Of a stretch of 64,000 nucleotides of DNA, positions 25,382 through 33,356 are shown piece by piece. The notes beneath the pieces were generated by a model. The model saw only the letters and a list, made by a program, of their open reading frames with translations. It ran no database searches and was not told where the DNA came from. Source of the stretch: JAEUPI01 sp035764445 (GTDB lineage: Bacteria; Pseudomonadota; Gammaproteobacteria; Burkholderiales; Burkholderiaceae_C); assembly GCA_035764445.1 (NCBI GenBank), contig DASTZF010000423.1, forward strand, positions 1 to 64,000. Reading direction: 5' to 3'. The first letter of the stretch is position 1; each line of letters starts with the position of its first letter. Made by a program: the position numbers and the translations under genes.

Positions 25382-25574
25382 CGGTTGCTCCAAGCGGATC
25401 GAACGAATGCCTGCATTGTGGCGGCAGCACCGCGTGGCAGGTCGGCACGCCGATCCGTCCGCACGCGTTCGACCGTGAGGCGGCCGGGCGCGGCATCGCC
25501 CGATTCGGTGGCCACCCCGCGCGGAGCTGCCTGCGACGGCTGCGCCGAAGGATCGGCGCGCCGGGCCACGTGAA

Positions 25575-26012
25575 TCAGCGACGTTGCGCCAGGATCGCCG
25601 CGGCTTGCTTCTTGCCCAGCGTCCGCAGGGCCGCGATCGCCGGCAGGTGCCTGGCGCGCGGCCTCGCCTTGCCGTCTTCCCACTTGTAGACCGACTGCCC
25701 CGACGCACCGAGCAGGACGCCGCACTCGTGCGCCGACAGGCCGAGGCGCTTGCGGTGCGACTTCAGCCCCTTGGCGCTGAAGCGGAACGAGCCCATCGGC
25801 TCGTCGTCGGCGGCGGCCGCCTCGGGCGCCTTGGCGCCGCGCCTGCCGAGGCTGCGCAGCTGCTTCTCGAGCGCCTGCGCGCGCCGCTTCAGCGCTGCGA
25901 TCTGCGATCGATAGGCGCTGACGGCTTTTTTGAGTTGCACGGTTTCGCTGCGGATCTCCTTGCGGGCGACGCGCGCGATTTCGCTTTTAAGGATGGATGC
26001 AAGGTTCGGCAT
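25575..26012 (-). CDS. helix-turn-helix protein with coiled-coil N-terminus
   Basis: A 145-aa protein. Residues about 10-65 look like a charged coiled coil (KKAVSAYRSQIAALKRRAQALEKQLRSL), followed by an Ala-rich linker. Residues about 72-130 look like a Cro/C1-type helix-turn-helix (SHRKRLGLSAHECGVLLGASGQSVYKWEDGK). The end is basic. It is likely a dimeric DNA-binding protein. It lies divergent from the oxamate-module operon with 188 bases between starts, so it is a candidate regulator of that operon, though this is only positional. Confidence 0.78.
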   Translation of the reverse strand: MPNLASILKSEIARVARKEIRSETVQLKKAVSAYRSQIAALKRRAQALEKQLRSLGRRGAKAPEAAAADDEPMGSFRFSAKGLKSHRKRLGLSAHECGVLLGASGQSVYKWEDGKARPRARHLPAIAALRTLGKKQAAAILAQRR

Positions 26013-26130
26013 GGGGCCCGATTGTGCATCGAGTCGCGATCGCGCCCCGACGCGGCCCCAGACGATGCCCGCTTTGCACGCGCGTTGAGTTGTGCGCCAA
26101 CGGTGTGGACGACCACTGGACCCGCCCGTT

Positions 26131-26159
26131 TTGACCGCCTGCGGGCGCCGTGATACGGT
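26131..26159 (+). promoter_or_regulatory. putative sigma-70-type promoter of the allH-fdrA-allG operon
   Basis: TTGACC (26131-26136) matches the -35 consensus at five of six positions. TACGGT (26154-26159) follows after 17 bases as a weak -10. Start of RNA would be about 30 bases before the allH ATG. No experimental support. Confidence 0.38.
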
Positions 26160-26200
26160 TCGCCCCGCGTTTGCTCTCGGCACCCTATCGTCGCGCAGAC

Positions 26201-27118
26201 ATGCTCATCCAGCCAGCACCGACCGTGGGGCCGCAGGCCGCACTGTACTGGCGACCAAGGCCCCAACGCGGTCGTTTGACGCTCGGCGTCGAGTCGATCG
26301 GGCATCGGGTGCCGCGGGGTGATTTCGCGGGTCGCGTGCACAGCGCGTTCGCGCATGCCTGCAACATCGCCTGCGGTGGCTCGCTGCTGACAGTGGTGGC
26401 GCGCCGTGGCGGCAACGGCCCGACGTCGCTGCTGCTCGGTGCAGGCGCACCACCCGATCTGCGTCGCTGGTTCGATGTCGGCGAGACGCTGCAGTGCCGC
26501 CGCGGCGCTGCGCGGGGCGGGCGCGTCGACATCGAACTTGCGCGGGCGGAAGTCTGGCGTCCATTGCCGCGTCGCGCGAGGGGCCCGGCACCGCTGCTGC
26601 GCGCGCGGCTGCGGCGCGCGACGGCGTGGCTCGCGCAGCAGCGCGGCACGCGCAGCGTGATCGACGGCGCCGCGGTGCACGTCACCGCTGCCTTGATCGC
26701 GGCCTGCTGCGCGCTCGATGGTCCGCTGGCCGCGCAACACGCTGCCCGCTTGATCGGCTGGGGCGAAGGCTTGACGCCGGCTGGCGACGACTACCTGGTC
26801 GGCCTGTGCGCCGGGCTCGACGCGATGCTGAACGACGATCCAGCGCGTGCCACCTGTCGCGCTGCGATCACCGAGGTCCTGCTCGGATCGCTGCCACGCA
26901 CGACGGCAATCTCGGCGCACTGGCTACGGCTCGCCGCGCAGGGCGACTACGGCGAGCGCCTGCTCGACGCGCGCGACGCGCTGCTGAGCGACGCGCCACG
27001 GGCCGAGGTCGACGCCGCGTTGCGGGCGGCATGCGCCGTCGGTGCCACCTCGGGTGCCGACACGCTGGCCGGGTTGCTGGCCGCGCTGGCGGCGTGGCCG
27101 CCGACCGTCACCGAGTGA
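26201..27118 (+). CDS. allH: DUF2877 protein, AllH-like subunit of oxamate carbamoyltransferase
   Basis: A 305-aa protein of the DUF2877 family. GLTPAGDD (190-197) within a GWGEG...DYLVG context, then AISAHWLRLAAQGDYGERL and GATSGADTLAG near the end, match E. coli YlbF/AllH as I recall it. In E. coli, AllF, AllG and AllH together act as oxamic transcarbamylase, converting oxalurate and phosphate to oxamate and carbamoyl phosphate. Here the order is allH, fdrA, allG, with seven bases before fdrA. The ATG at 26201 was chosen; an ATG-less extension to 26150 is possible but less likely. It is the first gene of the presumed operon. Confidence 0.85.
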   Translation: MLIQPAPTVGPQAALYWRPRPQRGRLTLGVESIGHRVPRGDFAGRVHSAFAHACNIACGGSLLTVVARRGGNGPTSLLLGAGAPPDLRRWFDVGETLQCRRGAARGGRVDIELARAEVWRPLPRRARGPAPLLRARLRRATAWLAQQRGTRSVIDGAAVHVTAALIAACCALDGPLAAQHAARLIGWGEGLTPAGDDYLVGLCAGLDAMLNDDPARATCRAAITEVLLGSLPRTTAISAHWLRLAAQGDYGERLLDARDALLSDAPRAEVDAALRAACAVGATSGADTLAGLLAALAAWPPTVTE

Positions 27119-27125
27119 GCCGTCG

Positions 27126-28685
27126 ATGGCCACGACGCGCTTTCGGACCTTCAAGAATCTGTACAAGGATTCGGTCACGCTGATGCAGCTGGCGCAGAAG
27201 CTGCGCGAGCGCGAGGGCATCGCTCAGGCGTCGTGCCTGATGGGCACGCCGGCCAACCTCGCGCAACTGGAGCAGGCGGATCTGTCGATCGACGTCGCGC
27301 CGTCGCCCAACGACCTGCTGGTGGTGGTGCGCGGCGAGCCCGCAGATTGCGATGCCGCGCTCGACGCCGCCGACGCGATGCTGCAATCGAGCGACACGGC
27401 GCCGGACGGCGGCGGCGCCGCGTTCTCGCTGCCGTTGACCAGCCTGGCGCTCGGCGTCGCGCAGGCGCCCGAAGCCGACCTCGCGCTGATCTCGGTGCCC
27501 GGCGACTATGCGGCCGCCGAGGCGATGAAGGCGCTCGCGCTCGGGTTGCACGTGATGCTGTTCTCCGACAACGTGCCGCTCGCCGAGGAACGCGCGATCA
27601 AGACGGTGGCGCGCGACAAAGGGCTGCTGGTGATGGGCCCCGATTGCGGCACCGCGATCGTCAACGGCGTGCCGCTCGGCTTCGCCAACGTCGTGCAACG
27701 CGGCGACATCGGGCTGGTGGCCGCATCGGGCACCGGGCTGCAGGAGGTGACCTGCCGCATCCACAACCTCGGTGGCGGCGTCTCGCAGGCGCTCGGCACC
27801 GGCGGCCGCGACCTGAAGGAGGACATCGGCGGCATCACGATGCTGCAGGGGCTCGCGGCATTGACTGCCGACGCGGCCACGCGCGTCATCGTGCTGATCT
27901 CCAAGCCGCCGGCACCCGAGATCGCGCGCCGCATCGAGGCCGCCGCCGCGAAAGCGGGCAAGCCGGTGGTGGTGCACTTCCTCGGCGCGTCGCCGCAGCA
28001 GGTGAGCGCGCCGCTGGTCGCGGCCACGTCGCTGCGCCACGCGGGCGACTTGGCCGTAGCGCTGGCGCGCAGCGAGGCTGCGCGCCCACCGGCGGTCGAA
28101 GTGCCGGCCGCGGCGCTGGGCACCGTCGACGAACGCTGCGCAGCGATGGCACCGACGCAGCGCGCCGTGCGCGCCCTCTTCACCGGCGGCACCTTCTGCT
28201 ACGAGGCGCAGCTCGCGTTCAACGCGCGCGGCTTGCCGTGCAAGTCCAACGCGCCGACCCACGACTCGCTGCCGTTCGACGGCCGCTACGACGGCCACGT
28301 CTTTCTCGACCTCGGCGACGACGACTACACGCGCGGCCGTCCGCACCCGATGATCGATCCGTCGGTGCGCGACGCACTGGTGCGCGCGCAAGGCGACGAT
28401 GCGCAGGTGGCGGCGATCCTGTTCGACGTCGTGCTCGGATACGGCTCGCACGACGACCCGGCGCGCAGCCTGGCGGCGGCGTTGCGCGATGCGCAGGTGC
28501 AGGCGCGCGCGCAAGGGCGCACGCTGTTGGCGATCGGCCACGTCTGTGGCACCGACGGCGACCCGCAGGACAAGGCGGCGCAAGTGCGCACGCTGCAGGA
28601 GGCCGGCGCGCTGATTGTCGGCAGCAACATCGAAGCCGCGCTGCTGGCCGCGCATGCCGCTGCGCGTTGCGCGGCGCGACGCTGA
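27126..28685 (+). CDS. fdrA: FdrA (AllF) family protein, oxamate carbamoyltransferase subunit
   Basis: A 519-aa protein with clear FdrA features: QASCLMGTPAN, LALISVPGDYAAAEA, VMLFSDNVPL, VMGPDCGTAI (GPDCGT at 171-176), ASGTGLQEVTC, and DLGDDDYTRGRPHPMIDP. The first 300 residues resemble the CoA- and nucleotide-binding domains of NDP-forming acyl-CoA synthetases. In E. coli it is part of the oxamic transcarbamylase. The protein ends soon after ALLAAHAAARC and lacks the short C-terminal segment that E. coli FdrA carries; a matching segment is found instead at the start of the next gene product. It is 10 bases from allG. Confidence 0.92.
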   Translation: MATTRFRTFKNLYKDSVTLMQLAQKLREREGIAQASCLMGTPANLAQLEQADLSIDVAPSPNDLLVVVRGEPADCDAALDAADAMLQSSDTAPDGGGAAFSLPLTSLALGVAQAPEADLALISVPGDYAAAEAMKALALGLHVMLFSDNVPLAEERAIKTVARDKGLLVMGPDCGTAIVNGVPLGFANVVQRGDIGLVAASGTGLQEVTCRIHNLGGGVSQALGTGGRDLKEDIGGITMLQGLAALTADAATRVIVLISKPPAPEIARRIEAAAAKAGKPVVVHFLGASPQQVSAPLVAATSLRHAGDLAVALARSEAARPPAVEVPAAALGTVDERCAAMAPTQRAVRALFTGGTFCYEAQLAFNARGLPCKSNAPTHDSLPFDGRYDGHVFLDLGDDDYTRGRPHPMIDPSVRDALVRAQGDDAQVAAILFDVVLGYGSHDDPARSLAAALRDAQVQARAQGRTLLAIGHVCGTDGDPQDKAAQVRTLQEAGALIVGSNIEAALLAAHAAARCAARR

Positions 28686-28695
28686 GAGCCCGACG

Positions 28696-30123
28696 ATGCC
28701 CGCCCGCGCGCTGTTCAAAGATTCGCTGACGGTGGTCAACGTCGGCCTGCAAGGCTTTGCCGACAACGTCAGCGCCGCCGGTGCCACCTGCGTGGCGCTG
28801 CAATGGCAGCCGCCCGCACAGGGTGACCGCGAAGGCGCGTGGGCACTCGCGCAGGTGCTGAACCATCCGCGCGTCGAGCACGCCAACGCAGTGGCGATGG
28901 CGCGCTTCCTCGAAGCGCAGCCGGCGCTGATCGACATCGCGGTCGCGCGCGAGGCGCTGCCGGCGATGCGCGGCGGCTGCAAGCTGATCCTGCACGCGGG
29001 CCCACCGATCGCGTGGCCAGCGATGTGCGGGCCGATGCGCGGTGCGATCCTCGGTGCCGTGGTGCTCGAAGGCTGGGCCGACTCGGTGGCCGCCGCGCAG
29101 AGTTTGGTCGAGCGCGGCGGCGTCGATCTCGAGCCCTGTCACCACCATGCCGCCGTGGGCCCGATGGCCGGCATCATCAGCCCGTCGATGCCGCTGTTCG
29201 TGGTGGAGAACCGCAGCAACGGGCAGCGCAGCCACAGCAACTTCAACGAGGGCCTCGGCAAGGTGCTGCGCTTCGGCGCCAACGGCCCCGAGGTGATCGC
29301 GCGGCTGCGCACGATGGCCACGGTGGTCGCGCCGACCTTGCGCGCCGCGCTCGCCAAGAGCGGCCCGATCGAGCTGAAACCGCTGATGTCGCAGGCGCTC
29401 AACATGGGCGACGAGGTGCACAACCGCAACGCCGCAGCGACCGCGCTGTTCTTCAAACGCATCGCGCCGGCGCTGCTGGAGGCCGACGTGGCGCGGGCCG
29501 ACGCCGCGGCGACGCTGGCCTTCGTCGCCGCCAACGACCACTTCTTCCTCAACCTGTCGATGGCCGCGTGCAAGGCGATGTGCGACGCTGCCGCCGGCGT
29601 GCCGTTCAGCTCGCTGGTGACCGTGATGGCGCGCAACGGCGTCAACTTCGGCGTGCGCCTGTCGGGCACCGGCGAGCAGTGGTTCGAAGCGCCGGCCAAC
29701 CCGGTCGACGGCCTGTACTTCCCCGGCTATTCGATCGCCGATGCAGCGGCCGACCTCGGCGACTCGGCGATCACCGAGACCGCCGGTGTCGGCGGCTTCG
29801 CGATGGCCGCGGCGCCGGCGATCGTCAAGTTCGTCGGTGGCACGCCGACCGACGCGATCCACCACAGCCTGCGCATGCGCGCGATCACGCTCGGCACCAA
29901 CCCGTCGTTCACGCTACCGGCGCTCGATTTCGCCGGCGCGGCCTGCGGCATCGACGCGCGCAAGGTGGTCGACTGCGGCGTGCTGCCGATCATCAACAGC
30001 GGCATCGCGCACCGCGCGGCCGGCGTCGGCCAGATCGGCGCCGGCGTCACAACGGCGCCGATGGTGTGCTTCAGCGCGGCGGTGAACGCGCTCGCGCACG
30101 CGGTCCAGACAGCGGAGGGCTGA
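28696..30123 (+). CDS. allG: DUF1116 protein, AllG-like subunit of oxamate carbamoyltransferase
   Basis: A 475-aa protein of the DUF1116 (YlbE/AllG) family. Typical features: LILHAGPPIAWPAMCGPMRGA, then EPCHHHAAVGPMAGIISPSMP, NFNEGLGKVLRFGANG, GDSAITETAGVGGFAMAAAPA, and GIAHRAAGVGQIGAGVTTAP. It should bind the carbamoylated substrate together with FdrA and AllH. The first 40 residues (ALFKDSLTVVNVGLQGFADN...CVALQWQPPAQGD) correspond to the C-terminal tail of E. coli FdrA, so a domain boundary has moved. The stop is followed by a repeat element and then the carbamate kinase gene. Confidence 0.9.
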   Translation: MPARALFKDSLTVVNVGLQGFADNVSAAGATCVALQWQPPAQGDREGAWALAQVLNHPRVEHANAVAMARFLEAQPALIDIAVAREALPAMRGGCKLILHAGPPIAWPAMCGPMRGAILGAVVLEGWADSVAAAQSLVERGGVDLEPCHHHAAVGPMAGIISPSMPLFVVENRSNGQRSHSNFNEGLGKVLRFGANGPEVIARLRTMATVVAPTLRAALAKSGPIELKPLMSQALNMGDEVHNRNAAATALFFKRIAPALLEADVARADAAATLAFVAANDHFFLNLSMAACKAMCDAAAGVPFSSLVTVMARNGVNFGVRLSGTGEQWFEAPANPVDGLYFPGYSIADAAADLGDSAITETAGVGGFAMAAAPAIVKFVGGTPTDAIHHSLRMRAITLGTNPSFTLPALDFAGAACGIDARKVVDCGVLPIINSGIAHRAAGVGQIGAGVTTAPMVCFSAAVNALAHAVQTAEG

Positions 30124-30165
30124 CATGAGCGACGCACGGCCGCTCCGAAGGCGCTCATTCCCCAT

Positions 30166-30225
30166 GAGCCCCGATGGGGCTCGTTCCGAGCCCTGGGGGA
30201 AGGCCCTCCGGGCCAAGGGGGTCAC
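30166..30225 (+). repeat. palindromic dispersed repeat directly upstream of the carbamate kinase start
   Basis: GAGCCCC-GAT-GGGGCTC (30166-30182) is a perfect 7-bp hairpin, and GGCCC-TCC-GGGCC (30202-30214) a second one. The element ends AAGGGGGTCAC right at the ATG, so it supplies the ribosome-binding purines. Its layout (C/G palindrome, CGAG, then GGGGGYCAC) matches the copies at 4551-4689. Confidence 0.65.
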
Positions 30226-31173
30226 ATGACCAAGCCGCTTGCGGTGGTCGCGGTCGGCGGCAACGCGTTGATCCGCGACGCCGATCACATGGCGCTGGCC
30301 GACCAGTACGACGCGGTGTGCGCCACCGCGACGCACGTGGCGACGATGATCGCCGCCGGCTGGAACGTCGTGCTCACGCACGGCAACGGCCCGCAAGTGG
30401 GCTTCATCCTGCGGCGTTCGGAAATCGCCGACGGCCAGGTGCCCACGGTGCCGGTGCAGTACGCGGTGGGCGACACGCAGGGCGCGATCGGCTTCATGTT
30501 CCAGAACGCGCTCGGCAACGCGCTGAAGCGCCGCGGCCTGCCGGCGCAGACGGTGACGCTGGTGACGCAGACGCTGGTCGATCGCCAGGACCCGGCATTC
30601 GCCAAGCCCGACAAGCCGATTGGCTCGTTCCTCAGCGAAGAGGTGGCGCAGCGCTTGGCCGCCGAGCTCGGTTGGACCGTGACGCGCGACGGCGACCGCG
30701 GCTGGCGGCGTACGATCGCGTCGCCGCACCCGCTGCGGGTGATCGAGGCGCCGATGATCGAGCGCTTGGCGCGCGAAGGCGTGCTGATCATCGCCTGCGG
30801 CGGCGGCGGCATCGCGGTGGAGCAACTGCCCAACGGCGAATTGCGCGGCGTCGAGGCGGTGGTGGACAAGGACCGCGCGTCGGCCCTGTTGGCGATCGAG
30901 ATGAACGCCGACCTGCTGATGATTCCCACCGGGGTCGACCGCGTCGCGATCCGCTTCGGCAAGCCCGATCAGCTGTGGCTCGACACGCTGACCGTCGCGC
31001 AGGCCGAAGCCTATGCGGCCGAAGGGCACTTCGGCGCCGGCAGCATGGGGCCGAAGATCGAGGCGCTGGTCAAGTTCGTCAAGGCACGACGCAGCGGACG
31101 CGGTGTCATCACCAACGCCGAGAACATCGAGCGCGCGTTGCGCGGCGAGACGGGTACCTGGATCCTCCACTGA
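30226..31173 (+). CDS. arcC: carbamate kinase
   Basis: A 315-aa enzyme converting carbamoyl phosphate and ADP to ATP and carbamate, which decays to CO2 and ammonia. The family core is complete: VAVGGNALI at the start, VLTHGNGPQVGF, then PDKPIGSFLSEEVAQ, RVIEAPMIERL, IIACGGGGIAV, VVDKDRASALLA, and a C-terminal GHFGAGSMGPKIEAL, the nucleotide site. In this operon it would drain carbamoyl phosphate from the carbamoyltransferase, as AllK (YbcF) does in E. coli, rather than serve arginine deimination, since no arcA or arcB is near. Its ribosome site comes from a repeat element. Confidence 0.95.
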   Translation: MTKPLAVVAVGGNALIRDADHMALADQYDAVCATATHVATMIAAGWNVVLTHGNGPQVGFILRRSEIADGQVPTVPVQYAVGDTQGAIGFMFQNALGNALKRRGLPAQTVTLVTQTLVDRQDPAFAKPDKPIGSFLSEEVAQRLAAELGWTVTRDGDRGWRRTIASPHPLRVIEAPMIERLAREGVLIIACGGGGIAVEQLPNGELRGVEAVVDKDRASALLAIEMNADLLMIPTGVDRVAIRFGKPDQLWLDTLTVAQAEAYAAEGHFGAGSMGPKIEALVKFVKARRSGRGVITNAENIERALRGETGTWILH

Positions 31174-31192
31174 CCTTCGCAGAACGACCTCC

Positions 31193-31582
31193 ATGGCGAA
31201 CACGCTGCTGGCCGTCAACGGCACGCTGATGCGCGGCCTCGAGCTCAACCCCAACATGCTCGCCGCCGGCGCGACCTTCGTGCGCGAGGACCACACCGAC
31301 GCCTGCTACCGCATCTGGTCGATCGGCGATCGCCACCCGGCGATGCTGCGCACGCCCGGTACCGGCACGCGCGTCGCACTCGAGGTGTGGAGCGTGCCGC
31401 TGGAGGGGCTGGCCGGGATCTTGCAGAACGAACCACCAGGTCTTTCGATCGGCAAGGTGGTGCTGCAAGATGGATCCATCGTCCTCGGCGTGCTCGGCGA
31501 GCCGTTCCTCTGCGAGGGGCAGCGCGAGATCACCGACTACGGCGGCTGGCGCGCGTACACCGCAGCGCACCAAAAGAAATAG
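31193..31582 (+). CDS. stand-alone allophanate-hydrolase C-terminal-domain-like protein
   Basis: A 129-aa protein resembling the gamma-glutamylcyclotransferase-like C-terminal domain of allophanate hydrolase (AtzF). Shared traits: LLAVNGTLMRGLELNPNML, then DACYRIWSIGDRHPAM, VALEVWSVPLEGLAGIL, PPGLSIGKVVLQDGS, CEGQREITDYGGWRAY. In AtzF this domain removes CO2 from the intermediate N-carboxycarbamate. Here no amidase domain is attached. The gene lies 19 bases after arcC, so it belongs to the same operon and may act on a carboxylated or carbamoylated intermediate. An alternative is a plain GGCT-like enzyme. Confidence 0.78.
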   Translation: MANTLLAVNGTLMRGLELNPNMLAAGATFVREDHTDACYRIWSIGDRHPAMLRTPGTGTRVALEVWSVPLEGLAGILQNEPPGLSIGKVVLQDGSIVLGVLGEPFLCEGQREITDYGGWRAYTAAHQKK

Positions 31583-31767
31583 CGCCTTCCGCGCGACGCA
31601 CCGTGTGTCGCGCCGTCTCGACGGCGCCACGAAAAGCTCGCACTGAAAGCACGCGCGGTGCAGAATCGTCTGCGGTCCCGCCGCAGATGGGAGGCGCGGG
31701 CGGCGCCGACACGTGGGCGCACGAGGTCTCGCGCTCGGTTCGACAACCAAGAAACGAGGAGTGGACC

Positions 31768-33315
31768 ATGACTGCTGGCACCAGCCCCGGTGCGGCTCGC
31801 CTATGGGTTGCAGGCGACCTGAACGGCTTCTTCGGCCTGTTCACCAACGTGCTGCTCAACGTCATCGTGCTGACGACGCTGTGCCTGTACGTGGTGCAGC
31901 TGCCGCCCGACACCGTGTTCGGGCGCGTGCTGCCGGCGCTCGGCATCGCGCTGCCGATCGGCAACCTGTTCTATGCCTACCTCGCGTGGCAGCTCGCCAA
32001 GCAGGAGGGTCGCGCCGACGTCACCGCGATGCCGTATGGGCCGAGCGTGCCGCACATGTTCATCGTGGTGCTGGTGATCATGCTGCCGACCTACCTCGCC
32101 ACCAAGGATCCGATGCTCGCCTACCAGGCGGGCCTCGCCTGGGCGTTCATCATCGGCGTGATCGTGCTGCTCGGCGCGTTCGTGGGCCCGTGGATCCGCA
32201 AGGTCACGCCGCGCGCCGCGATGCTCGGCACCTTGGCTGGCATCTCGATCGCCTTCATCTCGATGCGCCCGGCGTTCCAGATGTGGGAGCTGCCGTGGAT
32301 CGGGCTGGCGTGCTTCGCGATCGTGCTGATCGCGTGGACCGGCAACATCCGCTTGCCCGGCGGCGTGCCCGGCGGGCTGGCCGCGGTGATCGTCGGCGCG
32401 ATCATCGGCTGGATCGCGTCGGCGGTCGGCTGGAGCGACTACATGAAGGGCGCCGAGGTCGGCAAGGCGTTCGCCACCTTCGGGCTGCACCTGCCGTGGT
32501 TCTCGGGTGCGGTGTTCGCCGGGCTGGCGGGCATCGGGCCGCTGCTGGCCACCGCGATCCCGCTCGGCATCTACAACTTCACCGAGGCGATGAACAACGT
32601 CGAGAGCGCCTCGGCGGCGGGTGACAACTACAACCTGCGCAAGATCCTGCTGGCCGACGGCATCGGCGCGATCGTCGGCTCGCTGCTCGGCAGCCCGTTC
32701 CCGCCGGCGGTGTACATCGGCCACCCGGGCTGGAAGTCGGTCGGCGGGCGCATCGGCTACTCGCTGGCCACCGGCATCGTGATCGCGCTGGTGTGCTTCC
32801 TCGGGTTGACCGCGCTGCTGCTCAACCTGATCCCGCTGGTCGCGATCCTGCCGATCCTGCTGTACATCGGCCTGGTGATCGGCGCGCAGGCGTTCCAGGC
32901 CAGCCCGTCGAACCATGCGCCGGCGGTGGTGCTGGCGATCATTCCCAACGTCGCCGAGTGGGCCAAGATCAGCATGGACAGCGCGCTGCAGGCCGGCGGC
33001 ACCAGCGCCGACAAGGTGGGCTTCGCGGCGCTGGCGCAGGTGGGCGTGGTCTACCAGGGCATGGCGACGCTCGGCAGCGGCTCGGTGCTGGCCGGCATGG
33101 TGCTCGGTGCGATGGCCGCGTTCATCATCGACCACAAGCTCAAGCACGCCGCGATCGCGGCATTCGCCGGTGCGGTGTTCGCCTACATCGGGCTGATCCA
33201 CGGCCCGCAACTGGGCTGGGCGGTGTCGCCGCTGGTGGCGCTGGGCTACGTGATGTTCGGCGCGATCTGCCTGCTGCTCGATCGCTCGCAACCGGCCAAG
33301 CCGGCAGCCGCCTGA
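31768..33315 (+). CDS. NCS2-type purine/pyrimidine/ureide permease
   Basis: A 515-aa inner-membrane protein with about 12-14 hydrophobic segments. It has the order of an NCS2/AzgA-like transporter: a QLPPDTVFGRVLPALG opening, AMPYGPSVPHMF, GPWIRKVTPRAAMLGTLAGISIAFI, the acidic NFTEAMNNVESASAAGDNYN motif after a long central helix, and GSPFPPAVYIGHPGWK. The E in TEAMN fits the substrate-binding glutamate of the superfamily. It is not UraA-like in sequence, so a larger or ureide-type substrate is possible. AGGAG stands before the ATG. It follows the carbamoyltransferase operon by 185 bases and probably imports its substrate. Confidence 0.88.
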   Translation: MTAGTSPGAARLWVAGDLNGFFGLFTNVLLNVIVLTTLCLYVVQLPPDTVFGRVLPALGIALPIGNLFYAYLAWQLAKQEGRADVTAMPYGPSVPHMFIVVLVIMLPTYLATKDPMLAYQAGLAWAFIIGVIVLLGAFVGPWIRKVTPRAAMLGTLAGISIAFISMRPAFQMWELPWIGLACFAIVLIAWTGNIRLPGGVPGGLAAVIVGAIIGWIASAVGWSDYMKGAEVGKAFATFGLHLPWFSGAVFAGLAGIGPLLATAIPLGIYNFTEAMNNVESASAAGDNYNLRKILLADGIGAIVGSLLGSPFPPAVYIGHPGWKSVGGRIGYSLATGIVIALVCFLGLTALLLNLIPLVAILPILLYIGLVIGAQAFQASPSNHAPAVVLAIIPNVAEWAKISMDSALQAGGTSADKVGFAALAQVGVVYQGMATLGSGSVLAGMVLGAMAAFIIDHKLKHAAIAAFAGAVFAYIGLIHGPQLGWAVSPLVALGYVMFGAICLLLDRSQPAKPAAA

Positions 33316-33323
33316 TCGTTCGA

Positions 33324-33349
33324 AGGCGCCGCAGCACGCTGCGGCGCCT
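33324..33349. terminator. bidirectional hairpin terminator
   Basis: AGGCGCCGCAG (33324-33334) and CTGCGGCGCCT (33339-33349) form a perfect 11-bp stem over a CACG tetraloop. It lies exactly between the convergent stops of the permease and cysteine-hydrolase genes. Confidence 0.75.
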
Positions 33350-33356
33350 CGACGAG

